Origin: CAYMPH01 sp964529415
Lineage (GTDB): Bacteria > Spirochaetota > UBA4802 > UBA5550
NCBI GenBank assembly: GCA_964529415.1
Contig: CAZGWD010000016.1
Span: 24,722-88,721 of the forward strand
Direction: 5' to 3'
Length of the DNA stretch: 64,000 nucleotides
The notes beneath the pieces are model-generated. The model saw only the letters and a program-made list of their open reading frames with translations, made no database searches and had not been told where the DNA came from. Position 1 is the stretch's first letter. Every line of letters starts with the position of its first letter. Shown piece by piece: positions 1 to 7,181 of the stretch. A program made the translations under genes and the position numbers.

Positions 1-1184
1 TTATAATCAATTTCCGTATTTGAAAATTGTGAAATTTCATCTTTTATCGAATTTGAGGAAAATGAATGTTCAGAAAAAAAATGCCGCTGAGAATCTGTAT
101 CAGCACTGAAATTGTGTTTAGAATTTATCTCATCAGATATAGCTGAATCAGTTTTTTCAGGTTCATTTTTTTTGAGGCTGATATTATGCTCCCTGTTTAA
201 AACTTTTCCTGCAAGTTTGAAAATCAGCGAGTCAATATATCTCTGATCAAAAAGCTTAACTTCTCTTTTTGAAGGATGAATATTAACATCCACTAGTGTC
301 GGATCTATTTCAATAAAAATAAATGCAGCAGGATAGGTTCCGTGCAAGGCCACAGCCTCGTATGATTTTGAAAGTATGAAACCCAGATTTTTATAATCAA
401 CAGGCCTTCCATTGATAAAAATATACTGCATATTTCTGGATGACTTCATTTTATCAGGTTTGGATAAAAAGCCGCTTATTTTGACTTTTATATCCTGCAG
501 CTCTGAGAATAAAAGTGAATCAATTTCTTCTATGCCGAATATTTGCGCGAGCCTTTCTTTTACCGTTGAAACATTTTTAAGAGTTATCTGCCTTTTATTT
601 TCTGAATCAAGTGAAAATGAAATGCTATAATTTGAAATGGCTGTTTTTAAAAAAATATTTCTAATCAGCCTCATTTCTGTGCTTAAACTTTTTAAAAATT
701 TCTTCCTGGCCGGGATATTATAGAATAAATTTTCAACAATAACAGCTGTACCGGACGGGCCTGCATAATCTGAAATTTCAACTCCATCGGATGTTGATTT
801 TAATTTAGATCCGGTTTCTTCATCAAATCTTCTGGAGAGAATTGTCATTTCAGAAACAGATGATATGCTCGACAGTGCTTCACCGCGGAAACCGAATGTT
901 GATATTTTCTCAATATCGAATATTTCCATAATCTTGCTTGTAGCATGTTCCACTATTGCAAGAGGCATATCCTCTTTAGAAATTCCTCTTCCATTGTCTT
1001 TAATTAAAATACGGGTAAGGCCGCTGTGAGTTACCTGAACTTCAATCTCTGATGCGCCGCCGTCAATTGAATTCTCAAGCAATTCCTTAATTATGGAAAA
1101 AGGTCCCTCTATTACCTCTCCTGCAGCAATTTTTTTCTTAACAGCATCCGGAAGAACTATTATTTTATCATTATTTTTTTTCAT
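1..1184 (-). CDS. mutL: DNA mismatch repair protein MutL, N-terminal part (runs off left edge)
   Basis: Open frame of 394 codons from an ATG at 1184 with no stop before the edge, so the C-terminal endonuclease/dimerisation region lies outside. It shows the GHKL ATPase signatures of MutL: IAAGEVIEGP (res. 19-28), KELLENSIDGGA with the ATPase Glu34 and Asn38, DNGRGI (63-68) and TFGFRGEAL (96-104), then the transducer-domain motif VNIHPSKREVKL. The last ~70 residues seen are polar and low-complexity, matching the linker. In the family MutL couples MutS mismatch recognition to strand incision. The start lies 1 nt after the sirtuin stop, so the two are almost certainly co-transcribed and translationally coupled. 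Confidence 0.95.
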   Translation of the reverse strand, partial: MKKNNDKIIVLPDAVKKKIAAGEVIEGPFSIIKELLENSIDGGASEIEVQVTHSGLTRILIKDNGRGISKEDMPLAIVEHATSKIMEIFDIEKISTFGFRGEALSSISSVSEMTILSRRFDEETGSKLKSTSDGVEISDYAGPSGTAVIVENLFYNIPARKKFLKSLSTEMRLIRNIFLKTAISNYSISFSLDSENKRQITLKNVSTVKERLAQIFGIEEIDSLLFSELQDIKVKISGFLSKPDKMKSSRNMQYIFINGRPVDYKNLGFILSKSYEAVALHGTYPAAFIFIEIDPTLVDVNIHPSKREVKLFDQRYIDSLIFKLAGKVLNREHNISLKKNEPEKTDSAISDEINSKHNFSADTDSQRHFFSEHSFSSNSIKDEISQFSNTEIDY

Positions 1185-1185
1185 C

Positions 1186-1926
1186 TTATTCAATAATTAA
1201 ATCAAGAAGAGCAGGTAAAGTTTTTTCTACACTTCCAAGAATCAAAATATCAGTCAGAGCGGAGGTAGTTTCAGATTCTTCAATATTAAACTCAATAATT
1301 ACAGCACCGTTTTTTTTAGCTATTGCAGGAATTGCAGCAGCAGGATAAACAGCAGATGAAGTGCCTATAACCAGCACAGTATCAGCAGTTGCTGCAAAAT
1401 CAGCTGATTCGATCAATGCATCTTCAGGAATCGCCTCTCCGAAAAAAATTACTGACGGCTTCAAAACAGCTCCACAGGAGCATAAGGGAATTTTTTTTTC
1501 AATAATTCCATATGATTCAGATTTATATGATTTCCCGCATTTTAAACATTCGAGAAATTCAGTATTGCCGTGGAATTCTATTACTTTAGAGCTGCCTGCT
1601 TTACCATGAAGCCCGTCAATATTCTGAGTCACAAGAGCTTTTAAAATTCCGAGATTTTCAAGTTTAGCAAGAGTGTAATGCGCGTCATTCGGTTTCGCAT
1701 TAATAACAAGACTCATCATATCAAAAATCATATCCCATATTTTTTCAGGAGTGCGGTGAAAAGATGATATATTCGCATATACCATGGGATCATACTTATC
1801 CCAAAGACCGCCTTTGCTTCTGAAATCCGGAATTCCGCTTGGAACAGAAATACCTGCACCTGTTAAAGCAATCAGGCTTTTTGATTTTTTTATTATTTTA
1901 GCCGCTTCTGCTATAAATTCATCCAT
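1186..1926 (-). CDS. NAD-dependent protein deacylase, sirtuin (SIR2/CobB) family
   Basis: 246 aa, a single Sir2 catalytic domain. Visible motifs are GAGISVPSGIPDFRS (res. 23-37, NAD pocket), TQNIDGLHG (100-108), the catalytic His119 in EFHGN, a zinc-binding set Cys127/Cys130 and Cys149/Cys151, FFGEAIPE (161-168) and GTSSAVYP (188-195). Family function is NAD-dependent removal of lysine acyl groups from cytosolic proteins. The second zinc half-site is C-x-C rather than the more common C-x2-C. There is no Shine-Dalgarno, and a near-consensus promoter ends 7 nt before the ATG, which suggests a leaderless mRNA. First gene of a two-gene unit with mutL. Confidence 0.93.
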   Translation of the reverse strand: MDEFIAEAAKIIKKSKSLIALTGAGISVPSGIPDFRSKGGLWDKYDPMVYANISSFHRTPEKIWDMIFDMMSLVINAKPNDAHYTLAKLENLGILKALVTQNIDGLHGKAGSSKVIEFHGNTEFLECLKCGKSYKSESYGIIEKKIPLCSCGAVLKPSVIFFGEAIPEDALIESADFAATADTVLVIGTSSAVYPAAAIPAIAKKNGAVIIEFNIEESETTSALTDILILGSVEKTLPALLDLIIE

Positions 1927-1933
1927 AGAAAAT

Positions 1934-1962
1934 ATTTTATAATATTATTGAATGAATGTCAA
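1934..1962 (-). promoter_or_regulatory. sigma70-type promoter of sirtuin-mutL, leaderless geometry
   Basis: Read on the minus strand: TTGACA (1962-1957), 17-nt spacer, TAAAAT (1939-1934). Only 7 nt (TATTTTC) separate the -10 from the ATG at 1926, so transcription should start at or next to the A of the start codon. Confidence 0.65.
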
Positions 1963-1974
1963 TATAATTATAAC

Positions 1975-2004
1975 TTGACATGAAACAATATAGCAGCATG
2001 TATT
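1975..2004 (+). promoter_or_regulatory. possible promoter of the YgiT-type gene
   Basis: TTGACA at 1975-1980, 18-nt spacer, TGTATT at 1999-2004 (4 of 6 matches to the -10). It is divergent to the sirtuin promoter and leaves about 25-30 nt of leader containing GGAG before the ATG at 2036. Confidence 0.4.
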
Positions 2005-2035
2005 TGATGGAAGAAATATCTGGAGATAAATAATT

Positions 2036-2269
2036 ATGGAATGTTCCTGCGGCGGAGCTTTAATTGAAGGAAAAAGTTCTTATAGAACAAACAGGGATAA
2101 TTTTACTTTTATTCTTGAAAATATCCCTGCTTATAAATGCACAAGATGCGACAAAGTCCTCTTTGACGAAGCAACGATTGAAAAAATAAAAAAACTTGAA
2201 AACCGGATAGACAGAGAATGCAAAGAGATTCTTACCGGAGTAATATCAACCAATCTCTACGACTATTAA
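2036..2269 (+). CDS. YgiT-type (MqsA N-terminal-like) zinc-finger protein
   Basis: 77 aa. Two cysteine pairs (Cys3/Cys5 in CSCGG and Cys35/Cys38 in CTRC) frame a short beta-rich stretch, followed by FDEATIEKI. This is the pattern of YgiT-type zinc-finger proteins, which resemble the N-terminal domain of the antitoxin MqsA. No MqsR-, RelE- or DUF4258-like toxin gene is adjacent (sirtuin gene upstream on the other strand, convergent gene downstream), and there is no Xre-type DNA-binding domain, so it is either a solo small zinc protein or a remnant of a toxin-antitoxin pair. GGAG lies 10 nt before the ATG. Confidence 0.75.
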   Translation: MECSCGGALIEGKSSYRTNRDNFTFILENIPAYKCTRCDKVLFDEATIEKIKKLENRIDRECKEILTGVISTNLYDY

Positions 2270-2272
2270 AAT

Positions 2273-4204
2273 CTATTTATCAAGTATATAAAACTCTGTT
2301 CTTCTGTTTTTCTTTCTGCCAGGCTCAGTTCTGTTATCGCCAATCGGTTTGTCAAATCCGTATCCTTCAGACTTTATCTGTTCAGGACTGACTCCGTTTT
2401 TAATCATATATTCAGCAACCGAGTCTGCCCTTCTTTCTGAAAGCTTCTTGTTGTGCTCTCTGGTTCCTGTTGCGTCCGTATGTCCGCGGACTTCAATTTT
2501 AACTCTTCGGTTATTTTTTAAATATTCAGCCATCTTATCGAGTATATTCAGTGATTCTTTTTTTAAATATGCTTCGTTTGTTTCAAAATAAATATTATCC
2601 ACAACGATTTCTTTTCCTTTTTCAATCTGATCAAGCTCTATATCCTTTTTTAAATCATCTTTATCAATAATTGTTTTCTTTGGAACATAGCCGTCAGCTG
2701 ATGCTGTAATTTCAACATCATCCGCATCCGGAATCTCAATCTGGGAATCCGGTTTGGAAATTTTGATTTTTTTAGAATAAATTATTTTACCCTTATCCCA
2801 TTTTCTGATATCAAGCTCTGCGGGAATAAATCCTTTATCCTTGCCTTTTGCTGTGATTGTTATCTTTTTCATTTTTAATGCCTGAGGGTATGAATTATCC
2901 TCTATTTTTTTATCCGGAACATTTTTATCTTTTTTGCCTGAATCTTTATCGTACGGATCATAAATTGTGCCGCCGCCGTCTATGATTCTCGGATAATAAT
3001 CAGTACCTACTGCATATATATAGTTCCCGCCTGGAAGAAACATGATTCCTTTAGATGCACTTGGCTGGCCTGACCCGCCAGGAAACGGCGAAACAAATTC
3101 CCATGCAGCTGATCCATCGGAATTATTCAACAGTTTAAGCCTGGTAAAGGAAACCTCTTTTCCTCCTACAGGTTTTTTAAAAGTCGCAGCAGCATAAATC
3201 TGATTCCGTATCAATACAAAATACGGAGAAGATTTTTCACCGAGAGAAATTTTATTTTTAATATCGCCTGATTCAGATGAAACAGATACAATTGAATCAT
3301 TATTCAGCGTGAAAACGAGTTCCCTTTCAGTAAATGAAGGGTTGGATGTAATATACTGGCCGTAATCCTTTACCCATTTGATTTTACCATTATCAAGATC
3401 GAATGCAAACAGCTTGAAGCCTGATGCAAGATATACAAGCCCTTTGTAAACAACGGGTGAAAACAGCTTAACAGGCTTTTCAAGCCCTGATGACCATACA
3501 ACTTCCCCTGTTTCGGATGCAATGCAGTATAAAACGAACTTGCCTGTACCGTAATCCATTGACTGGGTTAAAATATATTTATCATAAAACGAAGGAAACC
3601 CGCTGTATGATTTTACGCTGATATTATCCCACATCTGATGCCCGTTTACAATTTCCCTTGATATAAATACATTTCTTGTACCATAATAAATCCTGTCTCC
3701 ATTTATCACAGGATCTGAATATATCCCATCTACAAGCGGGGATTTATAATCATTAAAGCTTTTACTTTCCCTGAGGCCTGTTCGTCCCCAAATAACATTT
3801 CCGTTATTTTTATCAATGCAGTAAATCGCTATAGTGTCAGTGATAAACAGCTTGTTATCTTTAATTAATGGATATTTGATTTTCCCCATGGATTTTGTAT
3901 TCGATGTAAACTGAGAAGCAACACGAAACAGATCTATTTTCCATAACAGCTTTCCGGAATCTTCATCAAGGCAGTAAACATTCCTGGACTGGTCAATGAA
4001 GTATATTTTTCCTTCTGATATAATCGGATTATGCACAATATCCCCTGCCTGAAAGAGCCACTTTAAATTTCCGTTTTTTACAGTTATTTCATCATTATTT
4101 CCTGTGTAATACAGATTGCCCTTGTATACCGGCCAATCTGAAGCATTCAGTAATGATGCAGAAAAAATTATCAGAAATATTATTTTTTTCAAGTTTAACT
4201 CCAT
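2273..4204 (-). CDS. Exported PQQ-type beta-propeller protein with C-terminal OmpA peptidoglycan-binding domain
   Basis: 643 aa. A signal peptide (Lys-Lys then a hydrophobic run to about residue 21) leads into repeated propeller blades of the PQQ/quinoprotein-like type (GKLLWKIDL, GNVIWGRTG, GEVVWSSGL, GKIKWVKDY) to about residue 410. A charged linker and a beta-rich PEGA-like segment follow, then an OmpA/MotB-like C-terminus (about 535-643) with IYFETNEAYL, VRGHTDATG, LSERRADSV and RRTEFYIL. The OmpA domain should anchor the protein to peptidoglycan, with the propeller acting as a scaffold on the outer face of the periplasm. BamB-like or enzymatic roles cannot be separated from sequence. TATAAT at 4219-4224 lies only 14 nt upstream of the ATG and no Shine-Dalgarno is seen. 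Confidence 0.85.
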   Translation of the reverse strand: MELNLKKIIFLIIFSASLLNASDWPVYKGNLYYTGNNDEITVKNGNLKWLFQAGDIVHNPIISEGKIYFIDQSRNVYCLDEDSGKLLWKIDLFRVASQFTSNTKSMGKIKYPLIKDNKLFITDTIAIYCIDKNNGNVIWGRTGLRESKSFNDYKSPLVDGIYSDPVINGDRIYYGTRNVFISREIVNGHQMWDNISVKSYSGFPSFYDKYILTQSMDYGTGKFVLYCIASETGEVVWSSGLEKPVKLFSPVVYKGLVYLASGFKLFAFDLDNGKIKWVKDYGQYITSNPSFTERELVFTLNNDSIVSVSSESGDIKNKISLGEKSSPYFVLIRNQIYAAATFKKPVGGKEVSFTRLKLLNNSDGSAAWEFVSPFPGGSGQPSASKGIMFLPGGNYIYAVGTDYYPRIIDGGGTIYDPYDKDSGKKDKNVPDKKIEDNSYPQALKMKKITITAKGKDKGFIPAELDIRKWDKGKIIYSKKIKISKPDSQIEIPDADDVEITASADGYVPKKTIIDKDDLKKDIELDQIEKGKEIVVDNIYFETNEAYLKKESLNILDKMAEYLKNNRRVKIEVRGHTDATGTREHNKKLSERRADSVAEYMIKNGVSPEQIKSEGYGFDKPIGDNRTEPGRKKNRRTEFYILDK

Positions 4205-4242
4205 CTAATATGATTAATATTATAAAATGCTTTTTTGTACTT

Positions 4243-4413
4243 TATAGCAGTTAACGATTTAAATAGTATAATGTCATACCGGCCGAAGTCCCGGCGTATA
4301 GCCGTGATAAACTTCGCATAGTGCCGGAATCTCATAGAAAATGTTCAGTAATATGAATTCCCGTTTTCACGGGAATGACAGAAAATGAACTAATATATTC
4401 ATGAAATGCTATA
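4243..4413. repeat. MITE-like palindromic repeat, copy 1
   Basis: About 171 bp bounded by TATAGC (4243-4248) and GCTATA (4408-4413). Inside are inverted sub-blocks TGTCATACCGG near the left end and CGGGAATGACAGAAA near the right end, plus the internal block CCGGAATCTCATAG. The same blocks in the same order occur at 19232-19380. It has no coding potential and fills the space between two divergent genes. Confidence 0.7.
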
Positions 4414-4458
4414 TTTAAAAATATAATCATAATATGGAGCAAAGAGTCAATAATTATA

Positions 4459-4487
4459 TTGAAATAAATTTATATGTTTTAAATAAT
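4459..4487 (+). promoter_or_regulatory. promoter of the N-formylglutamate amidohydrolase-like gene, leaderless geometry
   Basis: TTGAAA (4459-4464), 17-nt spacer, AATAAT (4482-4487), then 7 nt to the ATG at 4495. There is no Shine-Dalgarno in between. The spacing is the same as at the sirtuin promoter. Confidence 0.55.
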
Positions 4488-4494
4488 TTGTTTA

Positions 4495-5307
4495 ATGAAA
4501 AAATTACCGATTCTGATATTAATACCTCACGGCGGGTATAAAATCCCTGATGAACTGCAGGAAACAACAGTGTTAAACAGCGACGAACTTTTTTTCGAAG
4601 CAGACACCTGCTCCAATGAAATTTTTTCTCTGAAAGAAAAAGTATATGCTGTTATTGACACTGAAATTTCAAGACTTTTTGTTGATACAGACAGGAATGT
4701 AAACCAGATTCCTCCGTCTTCTGCTGACGGGATTATCAAGAAAACAACATCCATGGGAAAAAAAATATTCCGCGATGGGTATTTCCCAAATGAAATTGCT
4801 TTATCAAATATCATTAAAAGATATTATTCGGAATTTCACAAAACTTCAGAAAAAATAATAAATACAGACGCAATTAAATTAATCCTTGATTGCCACACAA
4901 TGTCCCCTGTCGGGCCGAAAAATGCAGAAGACAGCGGGTTGCCGAGGCCTCTGATCTCAATACAGAATGTTATATTTAAAAACAGCAAATCACATATCAC
5001 TTGTGATATGCAAAGCGCAGAAAACCTTTTGGGATTATTTCAGAAATCTTTCAACAAGGAAGATGGAACTGTTGCTAAAAAATTCGAACTCAACAATCCC
5101 ATGTTCAACGGCAATATTCTAAGCAGTTACGGATCAGGCAGAATTCCAATGATCCGCCTTAGTCTTTCAAAATCACTTTTTTTATCTGACGATCATTTTG
5201 ATATTAATACAATGGAAGTTAATCCGAAAAGAATAACCGAACTGAGAGAAAAAATTTCAGCAATACTTGAAAAATTTATGGTCTCGGATCCGCTCGACCA
5301 GCGCTAA
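4495..5307 (+). CDS. N-formylglutamate amidohydrolase (FGase/HutG) family protein
   Basis: 270 aa, close to the usual family length. Motifs of the family are LIPHGGYKIPDE near the N-terminus, EADTCSNEI, DTDRNVNQ (about 67-74), ILDCHTMSP (about 129-137, metal-ligand region) and a C-terminal GSGRIPMIRLSLSKSLF. Characterised members hydrolyse N-formyl-L-glutamate to formate and glutamate at the end of histidine degradation. No other hut gene is nearby, so the true substrate may be another N-acyl amino acid. It stands alone, behind the MITE-like repeat. Confidence 0.82.
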   Translation: MKKLPILILIPHGGYKIPDELQETTVLNSDELFFEADTCSNEIFSLKEKVYAVIDTEISRLFVDTDRNVNQIPPSSADGIIKKTTSMGKKIFRDGYFPNEIALSNIIKRYYSEFHKTSEKIINTDAIKLILDCHTMSPVGPKNAEDSGLPRPLISIQNVIFKNSKSHITCDMQSAENLLGLFQKSFNKEDGTVAKKFELNNPMFNGNILSSYGSGRIPMIRLSLSKSLFLSDDHFDINTMEVNPKRITELREKISAILEKFMVSDPLDQR

Positions 5308-5325
5308 TGAATATCGTCATCCCGC

Positions 5326-5369
5326 CTACGCTTGATGAACATATACAGCACGCTCATCGAGCGAAGTAG
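5326..5369. terminator. Hairpin between convergent genes, possible bidirectional terminator
   Basis: CTACGCTTGATGA (5326-5338) pairs imperfectly with TCATCGAGCGAAGTAG (5354-5369), with a 15-nt loop. It fills the 66-nt gap between the amidohydrolase stop (5307) and the trxB stop (5374). It has no U-run, so intrinsic termination is uncertain. It may be a decayed copy of another dispersed repeat (CGTCATCCCGCC adjoins it). Confidence 0.4.
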
Positions 5370-5373
5370 TGAT

Positions 5374-6288
5374 TCAATGATTCAGATAATTATATGCTTC
5401 CATTGCTGCAGTTGAGCCATCTGCGCATGCCATTACGATCTGTCTTTTTGAACTGCTGCGTAAATCCCCTGCTGCAAATAATCCCGGAATAGCTGTATTC
5501 ATATTCATATCAACAATAACTTCCTGCTTATCATTGAGAATTTCAGATGTGACAATAGATGTGTTTGGATCGAATCCGACAAAAATGAAAACTCCGTCTG
5601 TAATTAAATTTGATTCAGCGCCTGTTTTTTTATTTTTAAGCAATAAACTCTCAACCTTTGCTGTTCCATTAATTGATTGAACTGTAGTATCAAGAATAGT
5701 CTCAATTTTACTGTTACCATTAATCCTGTCCTGTAAAATTTTATCAGCTCTGAATTCGTCTCTTCTATGGATTAGATACACTTTACCTGCAAATCTTGTT
5801 AAAAATATTGCTTCTTCAAGTGCGGTATTTCCTCCTCCTACAACAGCTGCAATTTTCTCTCTGTAAAATGCGCCATCACAGGTGGCGCAGTAGGAAACAC
5901 CTCTTCCGAGAAATTCTTTTTCTCCGGGCGCACCAAGCTTTCTGAATGAAGCACCGGATGCAATAATAACAGATCTGCATTCAATTTTATTTCCATCTGT
6001 CTGAGTCAGTATAAATATATTTTTATCTGCATCTTTTTTAATTGTTTTTATATCGCCATTTATAATTTCAGCTCCAAGCCTTTTTGTCTGAGCTTCCATT
6101 TTTGACATAAGATCCCATCCGGAAACAGGATCAACAAATCCCGGGTAGTTTTCAACTTCGTAGGTATTTACAACCTGCCCTCCAGGAGAAAATTTTTCCA
6201 CTACAGAAAGATCAATACCGGCACGTATACCGTATATTGCTGCACTTAAGCCTGCAGGACCGGCTCCTACTATAATCAGATCTTTCAT
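5374..6288 (-). CDS. trxB: Thioredoxin-disulfide reductase
   Basis: 304 aa from the ATG at 6288. This start is preferred over an in-frame TTG at 6300 because GAGGTG lies just upstream of the ATG and overlaps that TTG. Motifs are FAD-binding GAGPAGLSAAIYG (res. 8-20), redox-active CATC (Cys134/Cys137), NADPH-binding GGGNTALEEA (151-160) with HRRDEFRA (174-181), and the C-terminal FAD motif GLFAAGDL. It transfers electrons from NADPH through FAD to thioredoxin in the cytosol. No thioredoxin gene is adjacent. The promoter region contains two strong palindromes that could be redox-regulator sites. Confidence 0.95.
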   Translation of the reverse strand: MKDLIIVGAGPAGLSAAIYGIRAGIDLSVVEKFSPGGQVVNTYEVENYPGFVDPVSGWDLMSKMEAQTKRLGAEIINGDIKTIKKDADKNIFILTQTDGNKIECRSVIIASGASFRKLGAPGEKEFLGRGVSYCATCDGAFYREKIAAVVGGGNTALEEAIFLTRFAGKVYLIHRRDEFRADKILQDRINGNSKIETILDTTVQSINGTAKVESLLLKNKKTGAESNLITDGVFIFVGFDPNTSIVTSEILNDKQEVIVDMNMNTAIPGLFAAGDLRSSSKRQIVMACADGSTAAMEAYNYLNH

Positions 6289-6313
6289 TTGACACCTCAA
6301 AAAAAATATTTTA

Positions 6314-6352
6314 TATTGTTAACAATACAAATCCGGATTTGTTATGAGTCAA
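6314..6352 (-). promoter_or_regulatory. trxB promoter with two palindromic candidate operators
   Basis: Minus-strand TTGACT (6352-6347), 17-nt spacer, TGTATT (6329-6324). Overlapping these are two perfect palindromes: ACAAATCCGGATTTGT (6327-6342, 16 bp) and TATTGTTAACAATA (6314-6327, 14 bp). One lies in the spacer and the other covers the -10 and its downstream side, positions suited to repressor binding. Confidence 0.5.
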
Positions 6353-6453
6353 TATAATAAATATATTAATTATGTGATTACAGAATTATTTTTTGTTCTT
6401 GTATTTATTTTAATGTATGTCATTATTAGTAATCATAAAAAAATAATATAACC

Positions 6454-7167
6454 ATGAAAAATCAAACTATATTAAACAATGATATATTATACTCATATAA
6501 ACTTTTTTTTCCAAATGATTATAATGTAACTGAATCAATTATTCAAAATATTAATCCTGATTCATTGAAATCAGCGTATAAAAAACTTGTATTTCAGAAT
6601 CATCCGGACAGATTCAAGTATCTGAATTTAAAAGAAACGGAACTGAAGAACCGGATGATTAATATAAACTGCGCTTATGAAAATATTTCCTCTTATATAA
6701 AAAACAAGAAATTTGCAAACACATTTCACCGCAAACAGCCGTCTTCAAATAAAAAGCATGCAAATCCCAAAAGAGATTTCAGGAGTCATGCAGTCCCTCA
6801 AAAAAAAATATTTTTCGGGCAGTTTTTATTTTATACCGGAAACATTAATCTCAATACACTTATATCTGCCTTAACCTGGCAGCGTTGCCACAGGGAAAAT
6901 TTTGGAAAAATTGCATTAAATTGGAAAATACTTGATTCAGTAAAATTAGTTGATGTATTGAAAAAAAAGCAGCCGTTCGAAAAAATCGGAGAATGCGCTT
7001 TCAGGCTTGGATATATTAATAATTTTCAGCTTTCAGCAATACTTGCAAAACAAAAAAACCTGAAAAAACCAATTGGCGAATATTTCATTAAAAATAATCT
7101 AATTGACAAAAACGATATTGAAAGATTTGCTATATTGCATAAACAGCATAATTACCTGTATGCATAG
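6454..7167 (+). CDS. J-domain protein with C-terminal MshEN-like repeats
   Basis: 237 aa. Residues about 13-85 form a J-domain (LKSAYKKLVFQNHPDRF, HPD at 50-52; RMININCAYENI), which in the family stimulates DnaK ATPase. After a basic linker (90-118), residues 119-231 hold four roughly 24-residue units of the type (I/F)G-x3-(8-9 res.)-L-x3-L-x2-Q, e.g. KIGECAFRLGYINNFQLSA (177-195). These resemble the MshEN/T2SSE-N motif of GspE/PilB ATPases, which binds cyclic di-GMP in some proteins. It stands 14 nt ahead of a chemoreceptor gene and probably shares its transcript. No DnaJ Gly/Phe or zinc region is present, so this is not DnaJ itself. Confidence 0.72.
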   Translation: MKNQTILNNDILYSYKLFFPNDYNVTESIIQNINPDSLKSAYKKLVFQNHPDRFKYLNLKETELKNRMININCAYENISSYIKNKKFANTFHRKQPSSNKKHANPKRDFRSHAVPQKKIFFGQFLFYTGNINLNTLISALTWQRCHRENFGKIALNWKILDSVKLVDVLKKKQPFEKIGECAFRLGYINNFQLSAILAKQKNLKKPIGEYFIKNNLIDKNDIERFAILHKQHNYLYA

Positions 7168-7181
7168 ATGTGTGGAGAAAA

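Noticed and set aside
412..630. 72-codon open frame on the + strand inside the mutL region
   Set aside because: It lies antisense to conserved MutL sequence, has no ribosome site and no recognisable motif; it is a shadow of mutL.
6289..6300. TTG at 6300 as the trxB start
   Set aside because: The TTG overlaps the GAGGTG ribosome site of the ATG at 6288, and the extra four residues are not part of the family N-terminus.
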